Below are positions 35,800 to 43,389 of a stretch of 64,000 nt of DNA, piece after piece; position 1 is the stretch's first letter; every line of letters begins with the position of its first letter. The notes under the pieces are model-generated. The model was not told where the DNA came from. It was given only the letters and a program-made list of their open reading frames with translations, and searched no databases. This stretch comes from Peptococcaceae bacterium CEB3 (GTDB taxonomy: Bacteria > Bacillota > Desulfitobacteriia > Desulfitobacteriales > Desulfitobacteriaceae): positions 1 to 64,000 of the forward strand of contig LDXJ01000051.1 in NCBI GenBank assembly GCA_001029295.1. The letters are read 5' to 3'. The position numbers and the translations under genes were made by a program.

Positions 35800-36647
35800 A
35801 GATCATCACCCTCCTTGTGCCCCTCGACCGCCCGCTCCAGGTCACGCCAGCTCGGCTGCGTATAAATGGCCGTCGTGTCGATCCGGGAGTGACCAAGGAG
35901 CGCGGCCACCGTCACGATGTCCACGCCGGAGCGCAAGCGCCTGGTGGCGAATGTGTGCCTAAGCACGTGCGGAGTCACGCTTTCCGGCTCCAACTGTGCT
36001 TGATAGGCATATTTCTTGATCATATCCTGAACGGCACGCGGGGATAGATGCCCCGTCCGTACCCCCGGAAACAGGTACTCGCCCTGAACTTTAGTTAACC
36101 ATGGCCGGATCACTTCACGGGCGTCGCCGTTGGCCGGTACCTCCCTGCGTTTCATCCCCTTGCCGTTGCGGATCATCACTTTGCCTTTCCGCTCGTGTAG
36201 CTCCACATCCCTTGCCCGTAAAGACACTGCCTCGCTGACCCGGAGGCCGCAATATAACATCAGGCCTATAAGAGCACTATCCCGGAGATCGCCGGCCCTA
36301 CTTACGGCCCTAACGAGTCGCGCTTCTTCGGTCCTTTCCAGAGCCTTGGGAGCACGCCGGGGCTCCTTGAGATGCTTGGTAAAGACAGGCAGCTCAGGGA
36401 TAATCCTTTCCGCCTTGGCCCACTCAAGCCAGGCCCGGATCGCCGCTAAGCGACGATTAATGGTTGTTGGCTTGAGACCGCGGACCGTGAGCGCATGGCC
36501 GACGTAATCCCGCAGATCAAGTGTCGTCACGAGACCGGGAGCAAGGTCGCGGCCGTTCGTGTCTACAAACCAACGCGCAAAATCAACCAGGTCCTCGCCG
36601 TATGCCTTGGCCGTGGTTCTTCCAAGGGTTCCCAAAAAGTCTTTCAT
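35796..36647 (-). CDS. Tyrosine recombinase / integrase (XerC/D-like)
   Basis: A 283-aa phage-type integrase without an arm-binding domain. A SAM-like N-terminal domain (YGEDLVDFARWF) is followed by a catalytic domain with R136 in CGLRVSEA, H227-x-x-R230 in PHVLRHTFATR, H253 in LLGHSRIDTT and the nucleophile Tyr262 in AIYTQP. The start is the ATG at 36647, overlapping the upstream stop in ATGA. Adjacent to the mntH junction, it is the obvious enzyme for integration and excision. Confidence 0.93.
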   Translation of the reverse strand: MKDFLGTLGRTTAKAYGEDLVDFARWFVDTNGRDLAPGLVTTLDLRDYVGHALTVRGLKPTTINRRLAAIRAWLEWAKAERIIPELPVFTKHLKEPRRAPKALERTEEARLVRAVSRAGDLRDSALIGLMLYCGLRVSEAVSLRARDVELHERKGKVMIRNGKGMKRREVPANGDAREVIRPWLTKVQGEYLFPGVRTGHLSPRAVQDMIKKYAYQAQLEPESVTPHVLRHTFATRRLRSGVDIVTVAALLGHSRIDTTAIYTQPSWRDLERAVEGHKEGDDL

Positions 36648-37105
36648 GCTGACTTCACCACGATTTCCCATCTGTACTTAGGCTTCTGCTCGATCCCCGC
36701 GGGAACATTCCGCTGCCTTTTTTCCGTTGTCCAAGGACATGGCCTTACCTTGGCCACCGCCTTCCACCCGGCGGCTCTAAGACTTATCCCGGACTCTTCC
36801 TGCAATGTGTAGGTTATAAGCTTTTTGTAACCCAAGGCTTTGGCCGCCCTAAAGCAGGCCCCATAGAGCATCGAATTGGCGTTTTTCGTGGAGACAGTAC
36901 AGGTTCTCCTTACCTCTAACGTAAGACCGTCATTCATATATTGGTTGACCGGCAATCCCGCTATGGCCACACCTACTATTACGTCGGCGTCGTTGGCTAC
37001 CGCCACACAAAATTTATATCCATGCTTTACTCCTTCATGATGTCTGTGGTTTTCCGTTATGAACTTATTTGCATTCTTGAAGTGAATAGGGACTATCTTC
37101 AGCAT
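36644..37105 (-). CDS. XF1762-like phage protein
   Basis: A 153-aa protein opening MLKIVPIHFKNANKFITENHRHH, with GLTLEVRRTCTVSTKNANSMLYGA and a helix then YKKLITYTLQEESG. I recall this pattern as the XF1762 family of phage proteins, possibly GNAT-fold. Activity unknown. Translationally coupled to the integrase. The ATG lies only one base after GAGGAGGT, so the true start may differ slightly. Confidence 0.7.
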   Translation of the reverse strand: MLKIVPIHFKNANKFITENHRHHEGVKHGYKFCVAVANDADVIVGVAIAGLPVNQYMNDGLTLEVRRTCTVSTKNANSMLYGACFRAAKALGYKKLITYTLQEESGISLRAAGWKAVAKVRPCPWTTEKRQRNVPAGIEQKPKYRWEIVVKSA

Positions 37106-37224
37106 ACCTCCTCACCTCTTTCTGAATGTAATCGGATTATGCGCGGTGTTTTTCTTCCTATAATAAGGCCGGAAACCCGCATTCCACCGTTGGGATCCCG
37201 GCCTGTTTCCGCGCCTAAGAGTCA

Positions 37225-37488
37225 TTATGCGCGGAGATTATCCGCTTTGAAGTTTTCGAGCCAGCCGATTTTTATACCACCCTTGCGACCCTTTGCTTCC
37301 AACGCAAGTTGGCGATCCAACCGCCAGTCTAATGTGTGGGACCCAATGACACGGTCCGGGAACAACATATACAACAAGCAATGGATCTCCACATCGTCTT
37401 TTTGGCAGAGCTCCTTATGGCTGAGAATGGCGTCGAAGCTGCTTGACAAGTCTGCTTCAACTGCTTTGTCACTATTTTTATCACTCAT
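37225..37488 (-). CDS. Hypothetical protein
   Basis: An 87-aa acidic then basic protein. Starts at ATG 37488, overlapping the upstream stop in ATGA with GGAGAG before it. No recognised motif. Ends the Zot operon. A GC-rich inverted repeat (GGCCGG...CCGGCC, about 37165-37202) downstream may be its terminator. Confidence 0.6.
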   Translation of the reverse strand: MSDKNSDKAVEADLSSSFDAILSHKELCQKDDVEIHCLLYMLFPDRVIGSHTLDWRLDRQLALEAKGRKGGIKIGWLENFKADNLRA

Positions 37489-37709
37489 AATTCTGCTCTC
37501 CTTACATCACTTTTGGCCCCTCTCAACAGAGCACGCGCCATTTCCTGACAACTAATTTCTTCAATGTCATCAAGGGTAAGATTTTGCCAGTATCCAGCGT
37601 CTACGTAGTCAATAAAACACTCCTTCAGTTGCTGAGAGGCAGAAACTTCTGGGTCGTAATGATAGCCGGCCTTTCTCAGGGCAAGTCGGAATAGCTTTTC
37701 ATCTTCCAA
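37485..37709 (-). CDS. Hypothetical protein
   Basis: A 74-aa acidic protein with a TTG start at 37709, preceded by GGAGGAGG. Contains LTLDDIEEISCQEMARALL, predicted helical. Not recognised. Lies 24 nt after the Zot-like ATPase gene, in the same transcription unit. Confidence 0.55.
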   Translation of the reverse strand: MEDEKLFRLALRKAGYHYDPEVSASQQLKECFIDYVDAGYWQNLTLDDIEEISCQEMARALLRGAKSDVRRAEL

Positions 37710-37733
37710 TGTCCTCCTCCCTGCCTTTCTTTC

Positions 37734-38438
37734 CTATGCCGGCTCGTTTTCTGCCGCAAACGGATCCTCGGCTGCCATTTCCTCTGGTTCCTTTAGGAGG
37801 TCCGCGAACATTTCATCCTCGGCGTCCTGCGCGGAGCCGTATCGTTCATTCCGCACACGGATTACCTCGTTCAGGAACTCGTCGAAAGCACGCTCATTGC
37901 TCGGAAACTGCACATTTCTTACGATGTTGTCCGTGTTATAGAGCCTAGCCTTGAACAATTCCTGGACGCGATACGGTGGCAGGAACATTTTCCGAAGCAG
38001 TTTTTCTCCGGCATAATCATACACATCGTAGGAAAAACCACCACCTCCGGTCTTCCGGCAGTCGACAAGTATGTTGGTTAGGTTCCGGATCCGACTGTCA
38101 AGGTTACGAATGCTGGGAGAGGTCATGAAAAGACTGCTATGCAATTTGCGGAGGTAGAAGAAAAACTGGGTCATGTAGATGTTGGACCCCTTGCTGAACA
38201 TCCGGGAGTCAAGGTTTACATGCGCCTCGTCCATGACTTGGATGCTGTTGGGACTCCTGGCCACGTTATAGTAGTCCTTATAATGTGTCAGTGGCCTGGA
38301 ACCCCTTAATCCGTAATTGCTGTAGATGTCGACCAGCACTCCGGCCTTCTTGGCGCGGGCCGCGTAGTAATGTGCCAAAACACTGGCGCCAAAGGTTTTC
38401 CCGTCCCCCAGGTGGCCCTGGAACACCCACAAATACAT
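37734..38438 (-). CDS. Zot/pI-like P-loop ATPase (filamentous phage assembly)
   Basis: A 234-aa ATPase: Walker A GHLGDGKT (residues 8-15), Walker B IQVMDEAH (66-73), then LRKLHSSLFMTSPS and DSRIRNLTN (114-122). This is the pattern of Zot/pI proteins, in which an R/K-H segment is followed by a D-x-RIR sensor. In inoviruses this protein powers extrusion through the membrane. Unlike Ff pI it lacks a transmembrane helix and outer domain; the tail-anchored gene at 38802-39158 could supply these. FtsK/HerA-like packaging ATPases are the alternative family. Last large gene of the module, as gene I is in Ff. Confidence 0.8.
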   Translation of the reverse strand: MYLWVFQGHLGDGKTFGASVLAHYYAARAKKAGVLVDIYSNYGLRGSRPLTHYKDYYNVARSPNSIQVMDEAHVNLDSRMFSKGSNIYMTQFFFYLRKLHSSLFMTSPSIRNLDSRIRNLTNILVDCRKTGGGGFSYDVYDYAGEKLLRKMFLPPYRVQELFKARLYNTDNIVRNVQFPSNERAFDEFLNEVIRVRNERYGSAQDAEDEMFADLLKEPEEMAAEDPFAAENEPA

Positions 38439-38440
38439 GG

Positions 38441-38788
38441 TTACTTCCCGCCTTTCAAGGCATTGTTGACCATCCTCTTATCAATGAGGTTGCCGGTAAA
38501 GTAGCTGTTAATGACCTCAATAAACGTCCCCGGAGGAGTAAGGTTTTTAGACTGATACAAGATCGTGTTTATGATCGGGTCAAATGTCTTGTGTCCCCTG
38601 TTCGCCTGGATGTATTTAAGCAATGCAATTCCCTGCATCTGCAACGGATGCAGAGGCGTCCCGTGACCCTCCATAAAGCGGAGTGTCTCGACCAGCTCTC
38701 CTTTGGCAGACGCGAAAAGGTCCCCGCTCATGATGTCCTGGAGAGATCGCTTCTGGTACTCGGACCCGTTGCCGTTACTATCTGACAT
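38441..38788 (-). CDS. Hypothetical protein of the assembly operon
   Basis: A 115-aa soluble protein; its ATG at 38788 has GGGAGG upstream. Contains the helical stretch LVETLRFMEGHGTPLHPLQM. Not recognised. It is two bases from the Zot-like ATPase start, suggesting a partner of it. Confidence 0.7.
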   Translation of the reverse strand: MSDSNGNGSEYQKRSLQDIMSGDLFASAKGELVETLRFMEGHGTPLHPLQMQGIALLKYIQANRGHKTFDPIINTILYQSKNLTPPGTFIEVINSYFTGNLIDKRMVNNALKGGK

Positions 38789-38801
38789 GTCGGTTCCTCC
38801 C

Positions 38802-39158
38802 TTAATGATGCAAGACCAGTATTGTTATGAGCAAGATGACCAGCGTGGCGTAAAGTGGTATGTTGAGCTGCTTTGCCACTCCATAGTTAAACATGGATTT
38901 AAGAGCGACATTCTTTTCGAGCTCAGTGATCCGTTCGCTTTCGGCAAGATAGTTCCCGGTGTAGCCGAAAATATAGGCTCTGCCGCCGCTTGGATAGTAT
39001 CTCACTTCTGCATCGGCTACCGGCAGCGTCAGGGATCCGGCACATACCGATTCTTCGCTGAGTTGCTCGACTGGGAGCACTCGTATCTCCGCAGGGGATA
39101 TGAGGATCACGTCGTCGGTCACTGTTTTTTTCTTGCCCAAAAGTTGTTTTAGCATCAT
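38802..39158 (-). CDS. Tail-anchored membrane protein of the assembly operon
   Basis: A 118-aa protein with a soluble N-terminal domain of about 95 residues and a single C-terminal membrane helix (IPLYATLVILLITILVLHH). Its ATG overlaps the stop of the small gene upstream. In inovirus terms it may be the missing membrane part of a split pI/pXI-like complex. That is inference. Confidence 0.7.
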   Translation of the reverse strand: MMLKQLLGKKKTVTDDVILISPAEIRVLPVEQLSEESVCAGSLTLPVADAEVRYYPSGGRAYIFGYTGNYLAESERITELEKNVALKSMFNYGVAKQLNIPLYATLVILLITILVLHH

Positions 39159-39283
39159 CCACGCCTCCCCGTGCTAACCCTGCCTGCAAAGCGCTGATAC
39201 AACCAGAGGGCCGGCAAGACGATCACCGCGATCCCCAGGGATATTCCCGCCGCGGCCGCGAAGAAAAAGTTAAAAGCGTTCAC
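39155..39283 (-). CDS. Small single-span membrane protein (42 aa)
   Basis: A GTG start at 39283 with GGAGGAGG upstream encodes 42 residues: a short N-terminus, one hydrophobic span (GISLGIAVIVLPALWLY) and a basic tail (QRFAGRVSTGRRG). The TGA overlaps the next ATG. The size and charge pattern resemble minor coat proteins pVII/pIX. First gene after the promoter at 39319-39347. Confidence 0.7.
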   Translation of the reverse strand: MNAFNFFFAAAAGISLGIAVIVLPALWLYQRFAGRVSTGRRG

Positions 39284-39318
39284 CCGCTATACCTCCTCCA
39301 AAATCAGTTCCTGGTCCC

Positions 39319-39363
39319 ATTATCCCGCGCCCAAGTTTTGCGCACAATGAACAAAAACTGCAC
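39319..39363 (-). promoter_or_regulatory. Promoter of the Zot operon with shared 19-bp element
   Basis: Minus strand: GTGCAGTTTTTGTTCATTG (39345-39363), running into -35 TTGTGC (39342-39347), a 17-nt spacer and -10 GATAAT (39319-39324). The same 19-bp element with one change lies at 48581-48599, at the same place relative to the coat-operon promoter. Confidence 0.65.
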
Positions 39364-39367
39364 TCTT

Positions 39368-39631
39368 TTACCACCACTTGACCCCGGTCTTGAAAGCTAA
39401 GTACATGTCATAACTCTTGCGCACAATGAGCACCACGAGGAGTAGGAAAGCGCTGGCAACGATAGACCCGATGAGCATTTGCCAACCAGGACCCATGAGC
39501 ACAATAGGCCCCAAGAAATAGTCAAGGTTTAGTCCCCGGCCAGCTACCAAGGAAACCTGGCCGAGGTAATTGAGCGCGTTTTGCAAAAGAGAGATGATCG
39601 GACCGATGATACTGTCAACTATCGAGTGCAT
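39368..39631 (-). CDS. Small hydrophobic virion-like membrane protein
   Basis: An 87-aa protein with an amphipathic N-terminus (SIVDSIIGPIISLLQNALNY), one or two hydrophobic spans (WQMLIGSIVASAFLLLVVLIV) and a basic C-terminus (RKSYDMYLAFKTGVKWW). The start ATG at 39631 has GGAGGAGGAG upstream, within the end of the previous gene. Probably a coat or cap protein of the filamentous module. Not matched to a named family. Confidence 0.7.
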   Translation of the reverse strand: MHSIVDSIIGPIISLLQNALNYLGQVSLVAGRGLNLDYFLGPIVLMGPGWQMLIGSIVASAFLLLVVLIVRKSYDMYLAFKTGVKWW

Positions 39632-40087
39632 TTATTCTCCTCCTCCACCGGCGATCCTTATGACGGCGTATGCGGTGATAATCCAGACAAAGACCGCCAT
39701 GATATACGCTATTGTGTTAAATCCTGTCTGGCCAAGAAATCCTGTCACGGCAGAAAATCCCTGCTGATAGGCGCTAGGGAGAGCGTAATAAGACGTGCTC
39801 CCGCTAAATCCCATCAAATCAGCAAACGTAGTAACTATTCCCCCGACGATCGCCGTTACCACCCCGAAAAGTCCCAAAACCACTCGGATGATGAGCACTA
39901 TCACCTGGAAAATCTGCGTGATGAGATACCAGATCCCGCCCAACAATAAAATGATCGGCCCAAATAGGGCCGTCAGAAAGCTCTTCAGAGCATTAAACAG
40001 GCCCGTAAAAACATTACCGAACCAATTGGCAATACTTGAGAGAGAATTGAAAAGCACTTGGAATAGACTTTGGAAAAACTGATACAT
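39632..40087 (-). CDS. Multi-span membrane protein, pVI-like
   Basis: A 151-aa hydrophobic protein with a long amphipathic N-terminus, paired spans at about 42-85 (ALFGPIILLLGGIWYL; VIVLIIRVVLGLFGVV) and a last span near 125-145. It sits between the large secreted proteins and the Zot-like ATPase. Gene VI of Ff, the hydrophobic minor coat protein, occupies the same place. The analogy rests on position and hydrophobicity, not sequence. Confidence 0.7.
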   Translation of the reverse strand: MYQFFQSLFQVLFNSLSSIANWFGNVFTGLFNALKSFLTALFGPIILLLGGIWYLITQIFQVIVLIIRVVLGLFGVVTAIVGGIVTTFADLMGFSGSTSYYALPSAYQQGFSAVTGFLGQTGFNTIAYIMAVFVWIITAYAVIRIAGGGGE

Positions 40088-40091
40088 GTAA

Positions 40092-40778
40092 TCAACTCCC
40101 CGGCGTTAAAGGTGGTTGTGCAGTAAGCGGAGCTTGGGGAGACAGGGGACCCTGGGCAGAAACAGGCTGGTCCTGAGAGACCGGCTGATTCGGGGAAACC
40201 GGAGCATCCGGCGTAGTCGGAGGTGACATCTGTGTAGAGGTCTGTGGCAGGGGAGGTTGGGCAGTTACAGGAGGTTGGGACGCTGTTGGACCTTGCGGCG
40301 TCAGCGGCGTGTCTGGCGTCACGGAGCCGGGAGAGAGTGGAGATTGCGCGGCTACCGGCGGCTGCGCCGTGGTCGGTGCCTGGCCGGAAACGGGCGCGTC
40401 TGGCGTAAGAGGTGTGTCACCGACCGTCGGCGCGTCATGCGGCATGACGGAGGGCGCAGGAATTGTCGGGAGGACGCCCGGCGTCTGCACGAACGTCGGC
40501 ATCTGCGGGGGAGGCGTGGTGTACGTGTACGGCTGGTTATTCGGTTCCCCCGGAATAGTGGGGACCGTCGGGTCGAAACTCGGCATAGACGGCTCAGGAA
40601 AAGAGACAGAGGGGTTTGTTGGTGTCGTGAGGTAGCTGGACAATCCTCCCAGGGTGTTATTGATGTTGCCTAATGTTGTATTGGTCTGTCCTAGTTGGTT
40701 CGTGATGGTGTCCAAGGTATTGCCTATTCCGGAAAGATCCGATGCTAAGGTGCCCTGGTTGTTGATAATGGTGGTCAA
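40092..40778 (-). CDS. Pro-rich C-terminal domain following a UGA, copy 1
   Basis: Read from a TTG at 40778 this is 228 aa. A polar coiled-coil-like head (TIINNQGTLASDLSGIGNTL and NQLGQTNTTLGNINNTLGG) is followed by about 150 residues of P/T/Q/S-rich repeats (APVSxQ, PLxPQ). It has only a poor start site. It lies in the same frame as the gene at 40815-42107, separated by a single UGA and twelve sense codons (DVVNAINALGGQ). I interpret it as a readthrough extension. Copy 2 at 42131-42823 is highly similar. Confidence 0.75.
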   Translation of the reverse strand: MTTIINNQGTLASDLSGIGNTLDTITNQLGQTNTTLGNINNTLGGLSSYLTTPTNPSVSFPEPSMPSFDPTVPTIPGEPNNQPYTYTTPPPQMPTFVQTPGVLPTIPAPSVMPHDAPTVGDTPLTPDAPVSGQAPTTAQPPVAAQSPLSPGSVTPDTPLTPQGPTASQPPVTAQPPLPQTSTQMSPPTTPDAPVSPNQPVSQDQPVSAQGPLSPQAPLTAQPPLTPGS

Positions 40779-40814
40779 CTGACCACCTAACGCGTTTATC
40801 GCGTTTACGACGTC

Positions 40815-42107
40815 TCAGAGAGTATCATTGCAGGGTGGGGGCGGCGGAGGAGGTGGCGTAGAAACCGTCAGAGCCGCCGTGCCGCTTGTCCCGTCGTATG
40901 TTGCGGTTATCGTACTGCTCCCGGCAGTTACGCCGGTAGCCGTGGCCCCTGATATGGTGGCCACGCCCGTATCGGAACTCGTCCACGTAGCACTTGAATG
41001 GACGTCAGAAGTTGAGCCGTCAGAGTAGTGAGCAGTGGCGGTGAAAGCTTGTGTACCGCCTACATCTATTGTTGCGGTGTCAGGGGAGACAGACAGAGAT
41101 TCCAGAGTGGGTGCAGAAGCCGCAGTCACGGTGAGGGAAGCAGTTCCGGTCATTCCGCCGTATGCAGCCGTAATTGTACAGGTTCCAGCGGCCTCCCCGG
41201 TGGCGTCATTGGCGGAAAGGGTCGCCACGCTTGTGTCCGAACTGCTCCACGTAGCTGCCGAGGTGATGCTGCTTTGCGATCCGTCAGAATAATGGGCCAT
41301 TGCCGTATAGTAGACTGTGCCTCCTACTTGTATCGAGGTTGTCGACGGCGACACTGTTATCGACTGAAGAGTGGGCGCAGTGGCGGTCACTGTAATCGTT
41401 CCGCTGCCGCTAAATCCGCCATACGTGGCAGATATAGTACTTGTCCCCGCCGAAACCCCCGATACTACATTGCCTGACATGGTGGCGACGCTTGTATCGG
41501 AGCTCGTCCATGAGGCGCTGGAAGTCACATCGGAACTGGATCCGTCGCTGTAATGGGCGGTTGCCGTAAAAGCTTGCGTATGCCCCACCTGAACACTTGC
41601 TGAGGACGGGGAGACAGTCAGACTCTGGACGGTGGGCGTGCTGTTATTGACGTAATTGCTTGTATCTGGCGCTGGCCACGTTGTCTCATTACCGTCGGAG
41701 TTCGTTGCCTGGTCGTACCAGAGGTACCTGTAGCCGCTAATGGATCCGCTTGTAAGCTCCAATTGGGCATAGCTCGCACCCGACGGAGGGGTTATGGAGA
41801 CATTCGTGCCACTGGTCCCAGACATACTTATCGTGGAACTGCTAATAAATGTGTTGCTTGAGTCAAACCAATTTATCAATCCGGTATCTCCCGCTTGTAC
41901 CAGATAGGATATCTCCGCTCCCGTAAACGTCGTACTGGGGTTGCTTACCCCGGCCATCAGGTGCTGGTCGTCAACGGTCGTGCTTGCGCTGTTGGTCCAA
42001 ATGTAGGCCGGAGTACTACTATTGGTCACTGTGGCCAGAGCGGGAAAGGGTAAGGTCAAGTTGACGAAAAGAATGACCAATGCTATGATCCATATCTTCT
42101 TAACCAT
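40815..42107 (-). CDS. Secreted Big_2-domain protein ending at a candidate readthrough UGA
   Basis: 430 aa to the UGA. Signal peptide (KKIWIIALVILFVNLTLPFPALA); an N-terminal beta domain of about 130 residues homologous to the gene at 42848-43381 (shared WYDQATNSDGNETTWPAPD-like block); then three Big_2-type Ig repeats of about 85 residues, each with SVQVGHTQAFTATAHYSDGS and SWTSSDTSVATMS-like lines; then P8-CNDTL-UGA. The same frame continues 240 codons beyond UGA, giving a 671-codon product. ATG 42107 has GGAGGAG. A likely adhesin or minor coat spike. Confidence 0.85.
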   Translation of the reverse strand: MVKKIWIIALVILFVNLTLPFPALATVTNSSTPAYIWTNSASTTVDDQHLMAGVSNPSTTFTGAEISYLVQAGDTGLINWFDSSNTFISSSTISMSGTSGTNVSITPPSGASYAQLELTSGSISGYRYLWYDQATNSDGNETTWPAPDTSNYVNNSTPTVQSLTVSPSSASVQVGHTQAFTATAHYSDGSSSDVTSSASWTSSDTSVATMSGNVVSGVSAGTSTISATYGGFSGSGTITVTATAPTLQSITVSPSTTSIQVGGTVYYTAMAHYSDGSQSSITSAATWSSSDTSVATLSANDATGEAAGTCTITAAYGGMTGTASLTVTAASAPTLESLSVSPDTATIDVGGTQAFTATAHYSDGSTSDVHSSATWTSSDTGVATISGATATGVTAGSSTITATYDGTSGTAALTVSTPPPPPPPPCNDTL

Positions 42108-42130
42108 TTTTTCTCCTCCGAGACTTATTG

Positions 42131-42823
42131 TTACGGACCGAGTGGGGGTTGAGGTGTCAGGGGGGCTTGAGGAGATAAGGCGGACTGGGCAGAAACAGGC
42201 TGGTCCTGCGAGACCGGCTGACTCGGGGAAACCGGGGCATCTGGTGTAGTCGGAGGTGACATCTGCGTTGAGGTCTGCGGCAGGGGGGACTGGGCAGTTA
42301 CAGGAGATTGGGACGCCGTTGGACCCTGCGGGATTAGCGGCGCGTCCCGAGCCACGGATGAGGGGGACAGGGGAGACTGTGGGGCCACGGGTGTCTGCGC
42401 CGCCGTGGGGGCTTGGCCGGAGACCGGCGTGGCCGGAGTTAGAGGAGGCTGGACATAACCCGGAGCGTCATGGGGCATAACGGTAGGGGCAGGGATGGTT
42501 GGCAGAGCCCCCGGCGTCTGGATGTATGTCGGCATCTGCGGGGGAGGCGTGGTGTACGTGTACGGTTGATTGTTCGGTTCCCCCGGAATGCTAGGCACGG
42601 TCGGATCGAAGCTCGGCATAGACGGCTCAGGAAAAGAAACGGAGGGGTTTGTCGGTGTCGTGAGATAGCTGGAGAGGCCTCCCAAGGTGTTATTGATGCT
42701 GCCTAACGTGGTATTGGTCTGTCCCAGTTGGTTCGTGATGGTGTTGAGGGTATTGCCTATGCCAGACAGGTCCGATGCTAAGGTCCCTTGGTTGTTGATG
42801 ATGGTGGTCAACTGACCGCCCAA
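42131..42823 (-). CDS. Pro-rich C-terminal domain following a UGA, copy 2
   Basis: 230 aa from a TTG at 42823, highly similar to copy 1 (same TIINNQGTLASDLSGIGNTL head and P/Q/S-rich tail). It is in frame with the upstream gene across UGA at 42848-42850. No good independent ribosome site (GGGCGG very close to TTG). In the interval from UGA to that TTG the two copies differ only at three synonymous third positions. Confidence 0.75.
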   Translation of the reverse strand: MGGQLTTIINNQGTLASDLSGIGNTLNTITNQLGQTNTTLGSINNTLGGLSSYLTTPTNPSVSFPEPSMPSFDPTVPSIPGEPNNQPYTYTTPPPQMPTYIQTPGALPTIPAPTVMPHDAPGYVQPPLTPATPVSGQAPTAAQTPVAPQSPLSPSSVARDAPLIPQGPTASQSPVTAQSPLPQTSTQMSPPTTPDAPVSPSQPVSQDQPVSAQSALSPQAPLTPQPPLGP

Positions 42824-42847
42824 CGCGTTTATCGCGTTTACGACATC

Positions 42848-43381
42848 TCAGAGAGTGCAGGTGCCACCAGATCCGCTACCTCCGGAACTGCCCGTAGTGG
42901 ACAATTGCGAGTCGGATGGTGTCGGGAAATTGGTCACGTTATTTTGGACATTTGTGGCTTGGCTAATCCATGCATAATTACCCCCGCCGCTGGATGAAGC
43001 GCACAATTCTAAATCGACTCCATAAGCATTTGTGGGGGCGTAATCTGTAAGTGGATCTAGTGGTGCATATACATAGCTCCCGTAAGGTCCATATTGATTA
43101 CTGCTTAGTAACGTTCCTGATTGGCTGTAATAATTGACTTTGACGTAGCTGTTGCCTTGCAACGCTACGTGGAATTGAATTTGTGACAGTGCAACTGTGT
43201 TATTGGCTTCGTCACCCCAGACTATTTGCGTTGACGCACTCTGCGGCGGCCCCCCGTCTGTCGGCTGTATTATAGCTACATACACTGGGGCCGGTGCCGT
43301 GTAGGTCGTTGCGTACGCGGGAGACAGACTTAGGATAAAAAACAGGAGAGTCATAACCGGCAAAAGTATTCGCCGTTTCAT
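42848..43381 (-). CDS. Secreted protein ending at a candidate readthrough UGA
   Basis: 177 aa to the UGA. Signal peptide (KRRILLPVMTLLFFILSLSPAYA), a beta-rich domain with QATNVQNNVTNFPTP homologous to the N-terminal domain of the Big_2 protein, a Gly/Ser linker and CTL-UGA. Reading on gives a 416-codon protein. ATG 43381 has GAGG upstream and overlaps the previous gene's end closely. Cys at the end (C-T-L-UGA) is shared in kind with the other copy (CNDTL-UGA). Confidence 0.8.
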   Translation of the reverse strand: MKRRILLPVMTLLFFILSLSPAYATTYTAPAPVYVAIIQPTDGGPPQSASTQIVWGDEANNTVALSQIQFHVALQGNSYVKVNYYSQSGTLLSSNQYGPYGSYVYAPLDPLTDYAPTNAYGVDLELCASSSGGGNYAWISQATNVQNNVTNFPTPSDSQLSTTGSSGGSGSGGTCTL

Positions 43382-43389
43382 TCTTGTCC

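Noticed and set aside
40309-40673. Gly/Val- and Arg-rich frames antisense to the Pro-rich domain
   Set aside because: They mirror the Pro/Gln-rich repeats on the other strand. The minus-strand frame is conserved between two copies with synonymous drift.
41028-41477. Plus-strand frames antisense to the Big_2 repeats
   Set aside because: The minus strand shows three regular Ig-like repeats and a signal peptide; the plus frames show nothing.
40815-42850. Selenocysteine at the two UGA codons
   Set aside because: Considered but not preferred: no typical SECIS loop could be assigned, one copy lacks the C-x-x-U spacing, and a redox residue in a Pro-rich surface protein has no clear role. Readthrough explains the data more simply.
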